Shown: positions 40,454 through 50,115 of the stretch, piece by piece | Numbering within the stretch: position 1 is the first letter of the stretch | Layout of the letters: each line of letters begins with the position of its first letter | NCBI GenBank assembly: GCA_965366835.1 | Contig: CBDUGF010000003.1 | Span: forward strand, 1-64,000 | Origin: JAKGBX01 sp965366835 | GTDB taxonomy: Bacteria; Pseudomonadota; Alphaproteobacteria; Rhodobacterales; Rhodobacteraceae | Direction of reading: 5' to 3' | Length of the DNA stretch: 64,000 bases | The notes under the pieces: model-generated | Told to the model about the DNA's origin: nothing | What the model saw: the letters and a program-made list of their open reading frames with translations, nothing else | The model's database searches: none | Made by a program: the position numbers and the translations under genes

Positions 40454-42850
40454 ATGCAGCCCCTGCCCGCCCCCCTCGCCAAATGGTTTGCCGCCCGCGG
40501 CTGGTCGCCGCATCCGCATCAGCTCGACATGCTGGCCCGCGCCGCCGATCCGGCGCTTCTGCTGATCGCCCCTACCGGCGGCGGCAAGACCCTGGCAGGC
40601 TTCATGCCAACCCTCGCCGAGCTCGCCGACGGCACCCATAAGGGCTTGCATACACTCTATATTTCCCCCTTGAAGGCGCTCGCCGCCGACATCAAGCGCA
40701 ACCTGCGTGCGCCGGTCGATGAGATGGGCTTGGCCGTCCGCATCGACGATCGCACCGGCGATACCACGACGACACGCAAGAAGGCCCAGCGCGCCGACCC
40801 GCCGCATATCCTGCTGACCACGCCCGAGAGCCTTGCGCTGCTGATCTCCTACCCGGATGCGCCGCATATTTTCAAGGGATTGCAACGGGTTATCGTCGAT
40901 GAGATCCACGCCCTCAGCGAAAGCAAGCGCGGCGATCAACTGATGCTGGCGCTGTCGCGGCTGCAAGCCCTGGCGCCGGGCCTGCGCCGTGTCGGCCTGT
41001 CGGCCACGGTCGATGATCCCGGCGCGATTGCCACATTCCTCGCGCGCCATCCCGATCCCTGCCCGGTCCTTCTGGCCGATCCCGGCCCGCCGCCTCAGAT
41101 TGCGATGCTCGAAACCGCCGAAGCCCCGCCCTGGTCCGGCGGTGGCGCGGCTTATGCCATCCCCGCCGTATTAGAGCAAGTGAAGGCCCACAAGACCACG
41201 CTGATCTTTCACAACACCCGCGCCCAGGCGGAAATTTTCTTTCATAATCTGTGGCTTGCCAATGATGAAGGCTTGCCGATCGGGATCCATCACGGCTCGC
41301 TCGACCGGGCCCAGCGCGAGCGGGTCGAGGCGGCCATGGTGCGCGGCGAGCTCAGCGCCATCGTCTGCACCGGCAGCCTCGATCTCGGGCTCGATTGGGG
41401 CGATGTCGATCTGGTGATCCAGGTCGGCGCGCCCAAGAACGTCAAGCGCCTGGTGCAGCGGATCGGGCGCGCCAATCATCGCTACAATGCGCCGTCCAAG
41501 GCGCTGCTGGTGCCGGCCAACCGGTTCGAGGTGGTCGAATGCCGCGCCGCGCTCGAAGCGGCACGCGAAAACGATCTCGATGGCGATCCGCGCGGCCCCG
41601 GCCCGCTCGATGTGTTGTGCCAGCACATCCTGATCGCCGCCTGCAACGGTCCGTTTACCGCCGATCAACTCTTTTCTGAAATCCTCACAGCCGGTCCTTA
41701 TGCCACCCTGACACGCACCGATTTCGACGCCTGTCTCGATTTCGTCGCCACCGGCGGCTATGCCTTTCGCGCCTATGACCGCTGGCAGCGTCTGATCGCG
41801 CGTGATGGCCATTGGCAATTGCGTGATCCGCGCGCAGCGGCGCGTATCCGCATGAACATCGGCACCATTCAGGATGCCGATCTGTTGAAGGTGCGGATGC
41901 GCGGGCGCGGCCCCGCCCTGGGCGAGGTCGAAGAAGCTTTCGCCGCCTCGCTGACCCAGGGAGATACCTTCCTGATTGGCGGTAAAATCGTTCGATATGA
42001 AGAACTTAGGGAAATGACCGTCGAGGTCTCGCGCGATCCTGGACGCAAGCCCAAGGTTGCGGTCTTTTCCGGCACCAAGTTCTCCACCTCGACCCAGCTT
42101 TCCCAGCGCATCCTGCGCATGTTCGCCCAGCCCGACTGGCCTGATCTGCCCGATCACACGCGCGACTGGCTGCACCTGCAACGCCGGGTGTCGCGCCTGC
42201 CCGGGCCTGACAGGCTGCTGGTCGAAAGCTTCCCGCATGACGGGCGCGAACACATCTGCGCCTATGGCTTCGCCGGCCGCAATGCCCAGCAAACACTGGG
42301 CCTTCTGCTCACCAAGCGGATGGAGGAACTGGGCCTCGCACCGCTGGGGTTTGTATCAACCGACTATGCCACGCTGATCTGGGGGCTCGACCCGGTGCTG
42401 GATGCTGCGCCGCTTTTCGATCTGCAAGCGCTGCGCGACGGATTGGACACGTGGCTCGCAGGTAACGCCGTGATGAAGCGCACCTTTCGCGGCGTCGCCA
42501 CCATCGCCGGGCTGATCGAACGCAACCTGCCGGGCCAGCGCAAGACCGGACGGCAGGCGACGTTTTCGTCCGATATCCTCTATGACACGCTGATGAAATA
42601 CGACCCCGAGCATGTGTTGATGGAGATCACCCGGATCGAGGCGATGCGCGGGCTGGTCGATTTCGCCCGCATCGAGGAACTCGCCACCCGCGTGCAGGGC
42701 TGGATCGACACCCTGCGGCTCGACCGTGTCACACCGCTGGCAGCACCGCTATTTCTCGAAGTCGGAAAGGTGCCGGTAAACGGCGCTGCGGAAGAGCGCC
42801 TGATTCAACAGGAAACCGATCGCCTGATGCAGGCCGCCGGGCTGGCGTGA
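40454..42850 (+). CDS. Lhr-like DEXH-box helicase (ligase-associated type)
   Basis: A 798-residue superfamily 2 helicase. The motifs are APTGGGKTLAGF (Walker A, near residue 40), SPLKALAADIKRNL, TTPESLALLIS, VDEIHAL (motif II), GLSATV, FHNTRAQAEIFF and QRIGRANHRYN (motif VI). The C-terminal half has the Lhr-specific winged helix and DUF4323-like region. This is the helicase of a known bacterial repair cassette that also has an ATP-dependent ligase, an exonuclease and the PdeM phosphoesterase. Only PdeM is present here, right after it. No strong ribosome site is seen. Confidence 0.94.
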   Translation: MQPLPAPLAKWFAARGWSPHPHQLDMLARAADPALLLIAPTGGGKTLAGFMPTLAELADGTHKGLHTLYISPLKALAADIKRNLRAPVDEMGLAVRIDDRTGDTTTTRKKAQRADPPHILLTTPESLALLISYPDAPHIFKGLQRVIVDEIHALSESKRGDQLMLALSRLQALAPGLRRVGLSATVDDPGAIATFLARHPDPCPVLLADPGPPPQIAMLETAEAPPWSGGGAAYAIPAVLEQVKAHKTTLIFHNTRAQAEIFFHNLWLANDEGLPIGIHHGSLDRAQRERVEAAMVRGELSAIVCTGSLDLGLDWGDVDLVIQVGAPKNVKRLVQRIGRANHRYNAPSKALLVPANRFEVVECRAALEAARENDLDGDPRGPGPLDVLCQHILIAACNGPFTADQLFSEILTAGPYATLTRTDFDACLDFVATGGYAFRAYDRWQRLIARDGHWQLRDPRAAARIRMNIGTIQDADLLKVRMRGRGPALGEVEEAFAASLTQGDTFLIGGKIVRYEELREMTVEVSRDPGRKPKVAVFSGTKFSTSTQLSQRILRMFAQPDWPDLPDHTRDWLHLQRRVSRLPGPDRLLVESFPHDGREHICAYGFAGRNAQQTLGLLLTKRMEELGLAPLGFVSTDYATLIWGLDPVLDAAPLFDLQALRDGLDTWLAGNAVMKRTFRGVATIAGLIERNLPGQRKTGRQATFSSDILYDTLMKYDPEHVLMEITRIEAMRGLVDFARIEELATRVQGWIDTLRLDRVTPLAAPLFLEVGKVPVNGAAEERLIQQETDRLMQAAGLA

Positions 42851-42943
42851 AGCTTGCCGGCGCGAATCCCATGCGGCCCATGCAACCGCCCCTTATCCGG
42901 ATTACCGCTTGCAATACAACGCCATACCCCGCAAACCCAAGGC

Positions 42944-43606
42944 ATGAAAGGATACCGGTTTACCCTTGCTGGCGCCGATCTCGAAGCGCGCGGATCGGGC
43001 GCGCTCTTCTGGCCCGCACGCAAGCTGCTCTGCGTCTCCGATCTGCATCTCGGCAAGGCCGAGCGCATGGCCCGGCGCGGCGGTTCTGCGCTGCCTCCTT
43101 ACGAGACTCAAGATACGCTGTCGCGGCTCGATGCCGAATTGGCGGCGACTCGGGCGGAAACAGTGGTCTGCGTCGGCGATACCTTTGATGACCGCGAGGC
43201 GGTCGATGCGCTCCCGGAGCAGGAAAAACTGTGGATTGCGCGGCTTCAGGCCGGGCGCCGCTGGGTCTGGATCGAAGGCAATCACGATCCCGGGCCGCTC
43301 GATCTTGGCGGCACTCATCTGGCCGAATTGCCGCTGCACCCGTTGATCTTTCGCCACATTGCCCAGGTCGCGCAATCGGGCGAGGTGTCCGGGCATTACC
43401 ATCCCAAGGCGCGGCTGACAGCGAAAGGGCGCAGCATCACGCGGCCCTGTTTCCTGATCGATGGCGACCGCGTCATCCTGCCGGCGTTCGGCACCTATAC
43501 GGGCGGGCTGCACGCCCATGAAGAGGTGCTCGCCAGGCTGATGCGCGAGGAGGCGCTGGCGGTGCTGACAGGCCCCTTCCCCGCCCCCATCCCGATGCCG
43601 CGCTGA
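42944..43606 (+). CDS. pdeM: Ligase-associated metallophosphoesterase PdeM
   Basis: A 220-residue calcineurin-like phosphoesterase. Metal-binding blocks are all present: SDLHLGKAERM, GDTFDDRE, EGNHDPG and SGHYHPK. The sequence matches the PdeM family that partners with the Lhr-like helicase in a DNA-damage-response cassette. The ATG at 42944 is the sensible start, since earlier in-frame ATG codons give a non-conserved extension. The usual ligase and beta-lactamase-fold exonuclease genes are not in this window; they may lie elsewhere. Confidence 0.92.
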   Translation: MKGYRFTLAGADLEARGSGALFWPARKLLCVSDLHLGKAERMARRGGSALPPYETQDTLSRLDAELAATRAETVVCVGDTFDDREAVDALPEQEKLWIARLQAGRRWVWIEGNHDPGPLDLGGTHLAELPLHPLIFRHIAQVAQSGEVSGHYHPKARLTAKGRSITRPCFLIDGDRVILPAFGTYTGGLHAHEEVLARLMREEALAVLTGPFPAPIPMPR

Positions 43607-43624
43607 GCGGGCGCGCGCGCCGCG

Positions 43625-44410
43625 TCACACGATCCCAGCGGCTTCCAGATCGGGGCGATACTTGCGGCTGACCGGTATGCGATCACCGTTCAGCAATTTG
43701 AGATAAACCCGCCCCTGTTCGCGCTCGACATCGGCGATCGCCGCACGCGACACCCAATGAGAACGATGCACATAATATCCCGGGATCGGCTCGATTTCGG
43801 CAACTGCATCGGCCAAGCGAATGCGCACGGTCCCGGCCCCGGCCCGGGTGACGACCTCGACAAGATGCCCCTTGCCGGTCAGCCTCAGCAACTCGCCGCG
43901 CAGGTCTTCAGGCAAGCGATCGAGCAGACGCGGCTGCTCGCCGGAATCGGACAAGCTATCGGCTTTAGCTCTGCCCCACCAACGCCGGAACACTGCCACA
44001 GGCGCAGCAACGAAAAAGACGAACATCGCCATGCGCCAGATAGACGGCACATCGGTTTGCATATCCCTCGGCAGGCCATGCGATATCAGCCAGATGATGA
44101 TCGACAGCAACGGCACCATCACCGTCAAGGATGCCATTTCCATCAGCCATGAAGGGTATTGTGCAAAAAGGTTTTCAATCGTCAGCCGTACCGCGCGGCC
44201 CAGGACGACCGAGACCGCGACCACGACGAACCAGTAAAGCAGCCTTGTTCCCAGACTAAACTGATCAAACGTGCCGAACGGCCCGGCGATGGCGACGGCA
44301 ACCGATGCGACAATCCACACGATCAGCGCCACCGGTGAGAATATCTCGCGAAAATAACCAGCTAAAGGGTCGGTCTTCTGATCGGGCAAAGGACAGCACC
44401 ATCGGTTCAC
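43625..44410 (-). CDS. Membrane-anchored LytTR transcriptional regulator
   Basis: About 261 residues. Four hydrophobic segments lie in the first about 150 (SPVALIVWIVASVAVAIAG, LLYWFVVVAVSVVLG, LTVMVPLLSIIIWLISHG, MAMFVFFVAAPVAVF). The C-terminal 100 residues form a LytTR DNA-binding domain (GHLVEVVTRAGAGTVRIRL, GYYVHRSHWVSRAAI, LNGDRIPVSRKY). It senses something in the membrane and regulates genes directly. The start is uncertain: GTG at 44410 follows AGGG, while the frame extends to a TTG at 44449. No partner kinase is nearby. Confidence 0.87.
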   Translation of the reverse strand: MNRWCCPLPDQKTDPLAGYFREIFSPVALIVWIVASVAVAIAGPFGTFDQFSLGTRLLYWFVVVAVSVVLGRAVRLTIENLFAQYPSWLMEMASLTVMVPLLSIIIWLISHGLPRDMQTDVPSIWRMAMFVFFVAAPVAVFRRWWGRAKADSLSDSGEQPRLLDRLPEDLRGELLRLTGKGHLVEVVTRAGAGTVRIRLADAVAEIEPIPGYYVHRSHWVSRAAIADVEREQGRVYLKLLNGDRIPVSRKYRPDLEAAGIV

Positions 44411-44482
44411 AAGCCCTGATTGATTAACCTTTGCTTTGCTGACACGCAAGGCGATCAGGCACGTTGGCGCTGGATATGACCG

Positions 44483-45385
44483 TCAGACCGTCAGCCCCTC
44501 CGGCTCATCGAGCCCGTTGACGCGGCAACAGGCGGTCACGGTGTTGGCCAGCAGACAGGCGATGGTCATAGGTCCGACACCGCCGGGCACCGGCGTGATC
44601 GCTCCAGCCACTTCGGCGCAGCTGTCAAAGTCACAATCGCCCACAAGCCGGGTCTTGCCCTCGCCCTTCTCCGGTGCATCGATACGGTTGATGCCGACGT
44701 CGATCACCGTGGCGCCCGGCTTGATCCAGCCCCCTGGCACCATCTCCGGGCGGCCCACCGCAGCCACGACAATATCGGCGCGGCGCACCACCTCGGGCAG
44801 ATCACGTGTGCGCGAATGGGCAATCGTGACGGTGCAGCTGTCACCGAGCAGCAATTGCGCCATCGGCTTGCCGACGATGTTCGAGCGGCCGATCACAACG
44901 GCGTTCATTCCGCTCAGGCTGCCGTGGTGCTCACGCAGCATCATCAGGCAGCCCAGCGGCGTGCAGGGCACCATGGATTTCTGCCCGGTCCCGAGCAGGC
45001 CGACATTGGAAATGTGAAAGCCATCGACATCCTTTTCCGGGGCCACGGAATTGATCACGAGGTCTTCGTTGAGATGCCCCGGAAGCGGCAGCTGCACAAG
45101 GATGCCATGTACCGCAGGATCGTGGTTGAGCTTGTCGATCAGCGCCAGCAGGGCCTGTTCGGATGTGTCGGCTTCAAGCTTGTGCTCAAAGGAGTTCATT
45201 CCGACCTCGACAGTCATCTTGCCTTTGGAGCGGACATAGACCTGGCTTGCCGGATCTTCCCCTACCAGCACGACCGCCAGCCCCGGCGTGATCGAGTGCT
45301 CCTGTTTCAACCGCCCGACATGGCCCGTCACTTTCTCGCGCACTTTGGCTGCAAAAGCCTTGCCGTCGATGATCTGAGCCGTCAT
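44483..45385 (-). CDS. folD: Methylenetetrahydrofolate dehydrogenase/cyclohydrolase FolD
   Basis: A 300-residue bifunctional enzyme that interconverts 5,10-methylene- and 10-formyl-tetrahydrofolate with NADP. Family blocks include VGEDPASQVYVRSK, LVQLPLPGHL, PEKDVDGFH, CTPLGCLMML, GRSNIVGKPMAQLLL and GGVGPMTIACLLANT. The ATG at 45385 has an AAAGGAAA site. It lies 78 bases after the formate-tetrahydrofolate ligase gene, and the pair forms the one-carbon branch between formate and serine/methionine metabolism. Confidence 0.97.
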   Translation of the reverse strand: MTAQIIDGKAFAAKVREKVTGHVGRLKQEHSITPGLAVVLVGEDPASQVYVRSKGKMTVEVGMNSFEHKLEADTSEQALLALIDKLNHDPAVHGILVQLPLPGHLNEDLVINSVAPEKDVDGFHISNVGLLGTGQKSMVPCTPLGCLMMLREHHGSLSGMNAVVIGRSNIVGKPMAQLLLGDSCTVTIAHSRTRDLPEVVRRADIVVAAVGRPEMVPGGWIKPGATVIDVGINRIDAPEKGEGKTRLVGDCDFDSCAEVAGAITPVPGGVGPMTIACLLANTVTACCRVNGLDEPEGLTV

Positions 45386-45463
45386 TTCGTTTCCTTTCCC
45401 GATCGCTGGGTTGCAGGCATCCTGAAAGCCGTCCGCGAGGTGGGTGTCAACCCACCTCACCGA

Positions 45464-47140
45464 TCAGAACAAGCCTTCGATATTGCCCATCTCGTTCAGC
45501 CCGATTTCAAGCGCCGCCGGTTTGCGCGGCAGGCCCGGCATGGTCATGATCTCGCCGCAGATCACCACGACAAACCCGGCTCCGGCGCTGAGCCGCACTT
45601 CACGCACCGGCACGCTATGCCCCGTCGGGGCGCCGCGCAGGTTGGGATCGGTCGAGAAACTGTACTGGGTTTTCGCCATGCAGACCGGCAGATGGCCAAA
45701 CCCGTCTTCCTCCCATTGGCGCAGTTGGTCGCGGATCTTCTTGTCGGCCAGAACCTCGTCGGCGCGGTAGATACGCTTGGCGATGGTCTCGATCTTCTCG
45801 AACAGGCTCATCTCGTCGGGGTAGAGCGGTGAGAATTGCGACACGCCCGCGTCGGCGATTTCGGCCACCCGCTTGGCCAGTGCTTCGGTGCCTTCGCTGC
45901 CCAATTCCCAATGGCGGCAGAGGATCGCTTCCGAACCCTGAGCCTTTACGTAGTCTTTCACCGCCTGCACTTCCGCGTCGGTGTCGCTGACGAAATGGTT
46001 GATCGCCACCACAACAGGGACTCCGAAGGCCTTGAGGTTGCCGATATGGCGCCCGAGATTGGGGCAGCCATCCTGAACCGCCTTCACGTTTTCACCGCCC
46101 AGATCGGCCTTGGCGACGCCGCCGTTCATCTTCATCGCCCGAACGGTGGCCACCAGCACCACGCAATCGGGCGCCAGCCCGGCCTTGCGGCACTTGATGT
46201 TCATGAATTTCTCGGCCCCGAGATCGGCGCCGAACCCGGCCTCGGTCACAACGTAATCAGCGGTCTTGAGAGCAGTGGTTGTGGCGATCACCGAGTTGCA
46301 GCCATGGGCGATGTTGGCAAACGGGCCGCCATGCACGAAGGCAGGGTTGTTTTCCAGGGTCTGCACCAGGTTGGGCTGCATCGCATCCTTCAACAGCACG
46401 GTCATCGCGCCATCAGCGCCGATATCGCGGCAATAGATCGCCTTGCGTTCGCGGGTATAGGCCACGATGACGTTGCCCAGGCGGCGTTGCAGGTCTTCCA
46501 AGCTGGTCGCCAGGCACAGGATTGCCATCACTTCGCTGGCCACGGTGATGTCAAAGCCGGTCTGCCGGGCAAATCCGTTGGACACACCGCCGAGCGAGAC
46601 CACGATATCGCGCAGCGCGCGGTCGTTCATGTCCATCACTCGGCGCCAGGTGATGCGGCGCTCGTCGATTTCCAGTTCGTTGCCCCAGTAGATGTGATTG
46701 TCGATCATCGCGCTCAGCAGGTTATGCGCCGAGGTGATGGCGTGAAAATCGCCGGTGAAATGCAGGTTCATCTCTTCCATCGGCACCACCTGGGCATAGC
46801 CGCCGCCCGCGGCCCCGCCCTTCATCCCGAAACACGGGCCCAGCGAGGCTTCGCGGATGCAGATTGCCGCCTTCTTGCCGATCCGGTTCAGCCCGTCGCC
46901 CAGGCCGACGGTCGTGGTGGTCTTGCCTTCGCCCGCGGGTGTCGGGTTGATCGCCGTGACCAGGATCAGCTTGCCGTTCTTGTTGCCCTGAACGCTGTTG
47001 ATGAACTCCTGGCTGATCTTGGCCTTGTCATGGCCATATGGCAGCAGATGTTCGCTTTCGATGCCCAGCTTGGCGCCAATCTCCTGGATCGGTCGCTTCT
47101 TGGCTTCGCGGGCAATCTCGATATCGGATTTGTAGCTCAT
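45464..47140 (-). CDS. fhs: Formate-tetrahydrofolate ligase
   Basis: A 558-residue ATP-dependent ligase forming 10-formyl-tetrahydrofolate from formate; the length is normal. The P-loop is NPTPAGEGKTTTTVGL. Other family marks are EASLGPCFGMKGGAAGGGYAQV, HFTGDFHAITSAHNLL and TVATVRAMKMNGGVAK. In marine Rhodobacteraceae, Fhs with FolD usually supports oxidation or assimilation of methyl groups from choline, glycine betaine, DMSP or methylamines. That use is inferred. The upstream 175 bases seem to hold only a promoter. Confidence 0.97.
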   Translation of the reverse strand: MSYKSDIEIAREAKKRPIQEIGAKLGIESEHLLPYGHDKAKISQEFINSVQGNKNGKLILVTAINPTPAGEGKTTTTVGLGDGLNRIGKKAAICIREASLGPCFGMKGGAAGGGYAQVVPMEEMNLHFTGDFHAITSAHNLLSAMIDNHIYWGNELEIDERRITWRRVMDMNDRALRDIVVSLGGVSNGFARQTGFDITVASEVMAILCLATSLEDLQRRLGNVIVAYTRERKAIYCRDIGADGAMTVLLKDAMQPNLVQTLENNPAFVHGGPFANIAHGCNSVIATTTALKTADYVVTEAGFGADLGAEKFMNIKCRKAGLAPDCVVLVATVRAMKMNGGVAKADLGGENVKAVQDGCPNLGRHIGNLKAFGVPVVVAINHFVSDTDAEVQAVKDYVKAQGSEAILCRHWELGSEGTEALAKRVAEIADAGVSQFSPLYPDEMSLFEKIETIAKRIYRADEVLADKKIRDQLRQWEEDGFGHLPVCMAKTQYSFSTDPNLRGAPTGHSVPVREVRLSAGAGFVVVICGEIMTMPGLPRKPAALEIGLNEMGNIEGLF

Positions 47141-47315
47141 GGATGCGCACCTATTGCTGTAGCCGGGAGTTGATCAGTCCCCTACGCTATAGCGCCGCAG
47201 ACCCCGTGCCCGGCGTGGTGAATCCGACATATTCAGTCTCTGTTGCGGCGGCGGCTTGCGACAGGGCGACTGATCGGTAAAGCAGGGATCAATCACAACT
47301 CTATCCAGCACCCGT

Positions 47316-47918
47316 TCAGAGCCCCCGCGCCGCCTCCAGATGCGCCCATGCGGGCTGATCGGGAACATGCAGACGCAACCGGTCGCCCAGCGCGATCTCT
47401 CCGGGCCGCTCGACCCAGGCGGTTATGCCTCGAAGGTCTTTTGCCGCGGTCCTGAACCGTTTGCCAAATCCGGGATGCCTCGCCTCGATCTCCTTGCCGG
47501 GCCAGTGGCAGGGGCCGTTTTCGATATCGACCACAAGGACCGCACCGGATGCCGCCAACAGCCGAGAACCAGGCGGCAGATGGGTCAGGTTCGGCAGACC
47601 GGAAAGGACCATCGACGCACCCAGCAAGACCGGGTCCAGCATGGCTTCCAGCGCCATCGCCGCCGCGATCTGTGCCAGTTCCTCGTCCGACAGGATGCTC
47701 AGCTGGCGGGTGTTGCGGATTTCCGTTCCGCGCTCGTAAAGTGCGGCCACGCGCGAACAGGAAGGTCGCGTGATCCCGCCATGCGCTTCCCCAGCGATTC
47801 CGCCCCAATCAAGCTCGGCGCGCTCCAGCGGCTCGGCGGTCAGCGAGGCCGCCCTGTCCGGCACGCGCCCCAGCCATGTCACTTCGCCATAGAAATCCGT
47901 TACCTTCAGGCCTGCCAT
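47316..47918 (-). CDS. MOSC-domain protein
   Basis: About 200 residues of MOSC fold, a sulfur-carrier/molybdenum cofactor-linked domain. The conserved segment GGITRPSCSRV includes a cysteine that could carry sulfur, followed by RNTRQLSILSDEE and the beta-barrel strands LVVDIENGPCHWPGK. It ends with the GEIALGDRLRLHVP pattern typical of MOSC proteins. The ATG at 47918 has a GAGG site seven bases away. It lies downstream of the MotA/MotB-like pair with a 106-base gap, so it may have its own promoter. The acceptor is unknown. Confidence 0.85.
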   Translation of the reverse strand: MAGLKVTDFYGEVTWLGRVPDRAASLTAEPLERAELDWGGIAGEAHGGITRPSCSRVAALYERGTEIRNTRQLSILSDEELAQIAAAMALEAMLDPVLLGASMVLSGLPNLTHLPPGSRLLAASGAVLVVDIENGPCHWPGKEIEARHPGFGKRFRTAAKDLRGITAWVERPGEIALGDRLRLHVPDQPAWAHLEAARGL

Positions 47919-48024
47919 TTTCCGCCTCATCACTCCCGACGTGCCACACCCTGCAATCTGCGGCCTGTTCGATCAATTGTGTTTGCGTGAGCGCCGCGCA
48001 TCCGCGGGTCATGAAGACTCTGCA

Positions 48025-50112
48025 TTAGCGCTCGGTCAGTTTCAGCTCGATCCGCCGGTTCTGTGCGCGCGCCTCGTCGCTGTTGCCTCTCGCCACGGGC
48101 TGAAACTCGCCAAAGCCATTGGCCGAAAGCCGTTCGGGCGGCATGCCCCGAGCCTCGACCAGATAGCGCACCACCGAGAGCGCCCGCGCCTGGCTCAGCT
48201 CCCAATTGTCGGCAAACTCGCCAAAGCCCGAGAGTGGTGTGTCGTCGGTATGGCCATCGACCTGGATCACCCAGTCGATCCCCTCGGGAATGTCGCGCGC
48301 AACCTCCTGCAACAGCTCGGCCACACGGGCAATCTGCGCCTCGCCGGCCACCGAGAGTGCCGCCTGCCCCGGCGGGAACAGAACTTCCGAGGAAAAAACA
48401 AAGCGGTCGCCGACGATCCTGACGCCTTCCCGATTGCCCAGAACCTCGCGCAACCGCCCGAAGAACTCCGAACGATATTTCTCCAGATCCTTCTTCTCCG
48501 CTTCCAGCCTGCGCTTTTCCTCCGCCAATCGCTGCGCCTCGGCCTCTTCCAGTTGGCGCCGTTTACGCTCTTCGGAAACCGCGCGCGCCAGCGCCGCGTT
48601 GAGATCCGAACCAAGCGACTGCAACTTGACCTGCGCCGCCGCGTCGCGCGCCTTGTAATCGTCGAGCAGCGCCTGAAGGCTGCCAAGCTGGCTGCGCAGG
48701 GCGGCAACCTGCTGATTGAGCAAGGCCTGCTGGCGCTGCGCTTCGGTCGAGATGTCCCTCTGGCCTTCCAGCTCGTCCCTCGCCGCCGACAAGAGCGCTG
48801 CGCGGGTTTCGGCATCGGTCATGGCCCGCTCGGCCTGCTGCTCCGCCGCCAGCTTGGCCGCCAGGGCCGCGCGCAGCCTGTCGCGCAGCGCATCGCGATC
48901 CACCGCTTCGGCATTCGCCGCCTCGACATCGGCCAGAGCGGCGGCCAGCCGGGCTTGGAGCGCCGCGCGTTCCACCGCCCCCTGATCCGCCTGCTGGCCC
49001 GCTGCGGCCTTCTCGGCGGCCAGGGCGGCCTCGGCTGCGGCCAGCTTGTCTTCCAGCGTGGCGCTGCGGGTCTCAAGCCCCGCCTTTTCATCCAATGCTT
49101 TATCGAGCGCCGCCTGCACCGCCGCCAGACGGGCCTCGAACCGGTCTTGTTCGGAAATCTGGCCTTGCTCCGCTGCGGCCAGCTGGGTTTCCAGCCCGGC
49201 CACGGTCGTCTCGGCTTCGGCCAGGGCCGCCTCCAGCGTTGCAAGCCGGGCCTCAAGGGCGTTTTGCGCGTTTTCACTCTCCAGGAGCGCCGCGGCAAGG
49301 CGCAGGTCGAGATCCTCGCGCGCAGTCTCGGCCGCCGCCAGAAGGCTCAGCGTGTCTTCCGCCGCCTTGCGCCGCTCCTCCAGCACCAGGGTCATCGCGG
49401 TCAGCTCGGCATCGGCATTCTTCAGCTTCTCGCGCAGCGCTTCGGCGGCGGCGGCTTCGACCAGCCGCCCTGCCTCTTCGTCGCTCAGCCGTTCTTCAAG
49501 TCCGGATTTCTCGTTTTTGAGATCGGCAACCAGCGCCTCCAGGGCCTCGCGCCTCGCCGCCGCCAGCCGCGCCGCCTCTGCGCCGGCATCGACCTCGCTG
49601 CGCGCCTGCGCCAGGGCGAGGTTCAGCGCCTCCTGCTCGCTGAGCAGCGCGGCCTGCCGGGTTTCGAGCTCCGAAATCGTGCCACGATCCGCGTTCTGCG
49701 CCGCCAGAAGCCCGGCCACCTGCTCTTCGAAACTGGCGATGCGGCCTTCGGCCTCGGCCAGGGCGGCATCCTGGGCGTTGCGCGCAGCGGTAAGCGAAGC
49801 GATCAGCGCGGCCTGCCGTTCGGCCTGTTCGCGCGCGGTTTCGATGGTGGTCGAAAGTTCGCCAACCCGAGATTCCAGCCCCTCCGAGCGGCGCCGTTCC
49901 AGCCCCAGCGCCTGGGCCAGCGCCGAGACCTCGGCCGAGAGCGCATCGAGCTCGCTTTCCTGTCCGCTGATGGTCTCGCGCAGGACGAACTGCACCACCA
50001 TGAAGATGGTCAGCACGAACATCAGCACCAGCAGCAGCCCGGTCATCGCATCGACAAAGCCGGGCCAGATCGCTGCCTGAAAACGTTGGCCGGTGCGCCG
50101 CGACAGAGCCAT
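48025..50112 (-). CDS. MotB/OmpA-like protein with very long coiled coil
   Basis: A 695-residue inner-membrane protein. A single transmembrane helix near the N-terminus carries an acidic residue in MotB-like position (GFVDAMTGLLLVLMFVLTIF, D21). Residues about 50-530 are an almost uninterrupted Ala/Glu/Leu-rich coiled coil, repeatedly predicted as long helix. The C-terminal about 140 residues are an OmpA/MotB peptidoglycan-binding domain (VDGHTDDTPLSGFGEFADN, ERLSANGFGEFQPVA, QNRRIELKL). It lies three bases after its channel partner, so the two form a proton-driven stator-like complex reaching across the periplasm. The function is unknown; MotB and ZorB relatives are far shorter. Confidence 0.88.
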   Translation of the reverse strand: MALSRRTGQRFQAAIWPGFVDAMTGLLLVLMFVLTIFMVVQFVLRETISGQESELDALSAEVSALAQALGLERRRSEGLESRVGELSTTIETAREQAERQAALIASLTAARNAQDAALAEAEGRIASFEEQVAGLLAAQNADRGTISELETRQAALLSEQEALNLALAQARSEVDAGAEAARLAAARREALEALVADLKNEKSGLEERLSDEEAGRLVEAAAAEALREKLKNADAELTAMTLVLEERRKAAEDTLSLLAAAETAREDLDLRLAAALLESENAQNALEARLATLEAALAEAETTVAGLETQLAAAEQGQISEQDRFEARLAAVQAALDKALDEKAGLETRSATLEDKLAAAEAALAAEKAAAGQQADQGAVERAALQARLAAALADVEAANAEAVDRDALRDRLRAALAAKLAAEQQAERAMTDAETRAALLSAARDELEGQRDISTEAQRQQALLNQQVAALRSQLGSLQALLDDYKARDAAAQVKLQSLGSDLNAALARAVSEERKRRQLEEAEAQRLAEEKRRLEAEKKDLEKYRSEFFGRLREVLGNREGVRIVGDRFVFSSEVLFPPGQAALSVAGEAQIARVAELLQEVARDIPEGIDWVIQVDGHTDDTPLSGFGEFADNWELSQARALSVVRYLVEARGMPPERLSANGFGEFQPVARGNSDEARAQNRRIELKLTER

Positions 50113-50115
50113 GGA

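Noticed and set aside
47141..47315. A possible riboswitch upstream of fhs.
   Set aside because: No recognisable conserved core or expected hairpins could be traced by eye; left as ordinary promoter sequence.
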